Shown in pieces: positions 4,779 through 5,690 of a stretch of 5,690 bases of DNA; positions within the stretch are counted from its first letter, which is position 1, and each line of letters opens with the position of its first letter. The stretch is from positions 1-5,690 of the forward strand of contig JAECRX010000141.1 of the NCBI GenBank assembly GCA_016292335.1, read 5' to 3'. The notes under the pieces were generated by a model. That model was not told the DNA's origin. It did no database searches and was given only the letters and a program-made list of their open reading frames with translations. Source of the stretch: Candidatus Sifarchaeum subterraneum (GTDB lineage Archaea > Asgardarchaeota > Sifarchaeia > Sifarchaeales > Sifarchaeaceae). A program made the position numbers and the translations under genes.

Positions 4779-4827
4779 ACTTGCTGTCCCGTTGAGTAAT
4801 AAACGCGGAGGGACACGTGGGTTCAAA

Positions 4828-4857
4828 AGATTGAAGCATCCTGGCTTCGTTTGAAAC
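4828..4857 (+). other. T-loop intron (59/60) of tRNA-Ser(CGA), 30 nt
   Basis: TTCA (4822-4825) pairs with TGAA (4852-4855). The bulges are AA|A (4826-4828) and AC|T (4856-4858). The inner stem is GAAGC/GCTTC. A57 in place of G57 is matched by T in place of C on the other strand, a compensating change relative to the other three genes. Confidence 0.92.
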
Positions 4858-4904
4858 TCCCACCCCCGGCGCTATGATATTTTTTCAACATTTGACTGAT
4901 TTAG

Positions 4905-4912
4905 AAATAAAT
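4905..4912 (+). promoter_or_regulatory. Possible TATA box of the gelsolin-domain gene
   Basis: AAATAAAT lies in an A/T-rich stretch about 75 nt before the chosen ATG. A transcript starting about 25 nt further on would include the ribosome binding site at 4973-4979 but not the upstream ATG at 4874. Confidence 0.3.
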
Positions 4913-4972
4913 TTTTTAACCCAAAAAAGGAATAACGGAAGAGAACAACATTTTTCTTTTAATGGAATGCAA

Positions 4973-4979
4973 AGGGGGA
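4973..4979 (+). promoter_or_regulatory. Ribosome binding site fixing the gelsolin gene start
   Basis: AGGGGGA ends 5 nt before the ATG at 4985. The longer frame from the ATG at 4874 would begin 2 nt after the tRNA end and has no such site. Confidence 0.7.
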
Positions 4980-4984
4980 ATCCT

Positions 4985-5674
4985 ATGTCCATATCTTCCG
5001 AAAGATTAGAGATGTATATTGTTGAAGAAAGTGGAGAGTTAATACCTAGTAAAATTGATTTTGATAAATTAACAAATGACACTGCTGTATTGATACTAAA
5101 TGACTTGGATAAAGTTATGTGGGTTTGGAGAGGAAATGATATAAATGTCAGAAAAAAATTTATTTCCGCTCGTAGCGCGAGCAATCTTAACATGAACAAA
5201 GGGCTCAGATTCAAAATCCGACACCTTGAGCAAGGTGAAGAAACGACCGAATTCTTACAACTCTTCGGTATGGCCCAAAAAAATGCGTTGAAAATGGCTC
5301 AGATACCTCCTGAAACAGCTGGTCCAATGATTCCTCCAGCCCCACCTACCGAAAAAGATAGAGATGAACCAATCCCAGAACCGTTCACCCCAAAGATTCA
5401 AGAAGAATTTATAAAAGATAAAGAAAACTTCGCAGATTTTTTTATCCGTTGGACATTAAACGAAATCTATAACATTGAAGTGGTTTCAAGTAAAACAGAG
5501 GACATTCACATATATCGTGTAATTCACAGTGGGTTCGTTCTATGTAAAATCAAAGTAAAAATTCATGACAATATTATTGATATATACGATAGTCGGTTTG
5601 CTGATCCTGAAGAAGAGAAAGAATTCAATAAAAAGTTTGCAAGATACGAATCTCTTCTAAGGAAAATTACCTGA
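4985..5674 (+). CDS. Gelsolin-like domain protein with unrecognised C-terminal domain
   Basis: This 229-residue, probably cytosolic protein begins with one gelsolin-homology domain (about 6-95). The pattern MYIVEESGELIPSKIDF, then TAVLILNDLDKVMWVWRG (acidic turn followed by the core VWRG strand), then KKFISARSASNLNMNKG (the long actin-facing helix) and LRFKIRHLEQGEE is that of gelsolin repeats. In eukaryotes such domains bind, sever or cap actin, often with calcium; Asgard homologues are reported to affect actin. A proline-rich linker (about 108-136, IPPAPP and IPEPF) leads to a domain (about 137-229) that I do not recognise. It seems to have a helix (FADFFIRWTLNEIY), several beta strands and an acidic/basic final helix. 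I see no signal peptide or membrane segment. The start at ATG 4985 is chosen for its AGGGGGA site; the 37 codons upstream are unlike the family. The next gene starts at the stop codon, suggesting an operon. Confidence 0.85.
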   Translation: MSISSERLEMYIVEESGELIPSKIDFDKLTNDTAVLILNDLDKVMWVWRGNDINVRKKFISARSASNLNMNKGLRFKIRHLEQGEETTEFLQLFGMAQKNALKMAQIPPETAGPMIPPAPPTEKDRDEPIPEPFTPKIQEEFIKDKENFADFFIRWTLNEIYNIEVVSSKTEDIHIYRVIHSGFVLCKIKVKIHDNIIDIYDSRFADPEEEKEFNKKFARYESLLRKIT

Positions 5675-5690
5675 TGAAATACTTTAGTTA
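5674..5690 (+). CDS. Start of a downstream gene (3' partial)
   Basis: The gelsolin gene's TGA overlaps an ATG by one base (TGATG), and a purine-rich AAGGA lies about 10 nt before it. Only about five codons (MKYFS) are visible, so nothing can be said of the product. The overlap suggests translational coupling. Confidence 0.35.

Larger units (their letters stand above)
4640..4871 (+). tRNA. tRNA-Ser(CGA), multiply interrupted
   Basis: The 3' half is clear. The anticodon stem GCAGG (4732-4736) pairs with CTTGC (4780-4784). The loop CTCGAG...A gives anticodon CGA, reading serine UCG. The variable arm stem is GTCCC/GGGAC (4786-4790 with 4810-4814), the T-stem GTGGG/CCCAC, the acceptor 3' strand CCCCGGC (4864-4870) and the discriminator G. 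The acceptor 5' strand GCCGGGG is taken as 4640-4646; a second copy at 4625-4631 is possible. T8-A9-GCC-AAG (4679-4686) and GG-TTAA-GGC (4722-4730) form the D-arm. Introns at 37/38 (4743-4778) and 59/60 (4828-4857) are well supported. Insertions at 7/8 (4647-4678), in the D-loop (somewhere in 4687-4721) and perhaps in the variable loop (4791-4809) are needed to bring 232 nt near the 85 nt of serine tRNAs. It could also be a decayed gene, but the intact stems argue against that. Confidence 0.82.

Noticed and set aside
3762..4871. Split (trans-spliced) or permuted tRNA genes
   Set aside because: All halves of each tRNA occur in normal order on one strand with short inserts between them, so ordinary introns suffice.
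4874..4984. N-terminal extension of the gelsolin protein from the ATG at 4874
   Set aside because: It starts 2 nt after the tRNA, lacks a ribosome binding site and its residues do not resemble the family. ATG 4985 has a strong AGGGGGA.

Overview
The window is archaeal and probably comes from an Asgard (Promethearchaeota) genome, perhaps a thermophilic one. The reasons are an archaeal-type SRP (7S) RNA with a GGAG helix-6 loop, tRNA genes interrupted by introns in bulge-helix-bulge (BHB) settings and lacking an encoded CCA, AT-rich protein genes next to very GC-rich structural RNAs, and a small gelsolin-domain protein, a eukaryote-like actin-regulator family typical of Asgard archaea. The Asgard placement and the thermophily are inferences.

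Layout. Positions 2-247 hold the 3' end of an unrecognised alpha/beta protein. Positions 248-580 lie between convergent genes and hold a hairpin and a short imperfect direct repeat. Positions 581-898 (minus strand) encode CutA from a TTG start. Positions 1163-2338 encode a site-2-type membrane metalloprotease (M50) with an internal PDZ domain. Positions 2424-3356 encode a TtuA/Ncs6-family tRNA thiolase, also from a TTG start. Positions 3424-4871 are an RNA block: SRP RNA, tRNA-Ser(GCT) only 7 nt behind it, tRNA-Val(TAC), tRNA-Val(GAC) and tRNA-Ser(CGA). Positions 4985-5674 encode the gelsolin-domain protein, and a further gene seems to begin at 5674.

The most notable content is in the tRNA genes. 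All four carry a 30-31 nt intron at the same unusual place, the T-loop between nucleotides 59 and 60. In each case TTCR pairs with YGAR, flanked by two 3-nt bulges, and the 57 position covaries. tRNA-Val(TAC) appears to be cut into five exon pieces by four introns (D-arm, anticodon loop, variable loop, T-loop). tRNA-Ser(CGA) carries at least three and possibly five insertions, plus a duplicated 5' acceptor strand. Removing the inferred introns gives two tRNA-Val sequences that are identical in acceptor stem, T-arm and variable loop, which is strong internal support. The T-loop introns split the conserved T-loop/B-box sequence, so simple tRNA searches may miss these genes.

The genes share a loose RNA theme rather than one pathway. 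The thiolase modifies tRNA, possibly U54, which sits inside the BHB helix of all four precursors. SRP RNA serves membrane-protein targeting. CutA, the protease and the gelsolin protein are not obviously linked to them.
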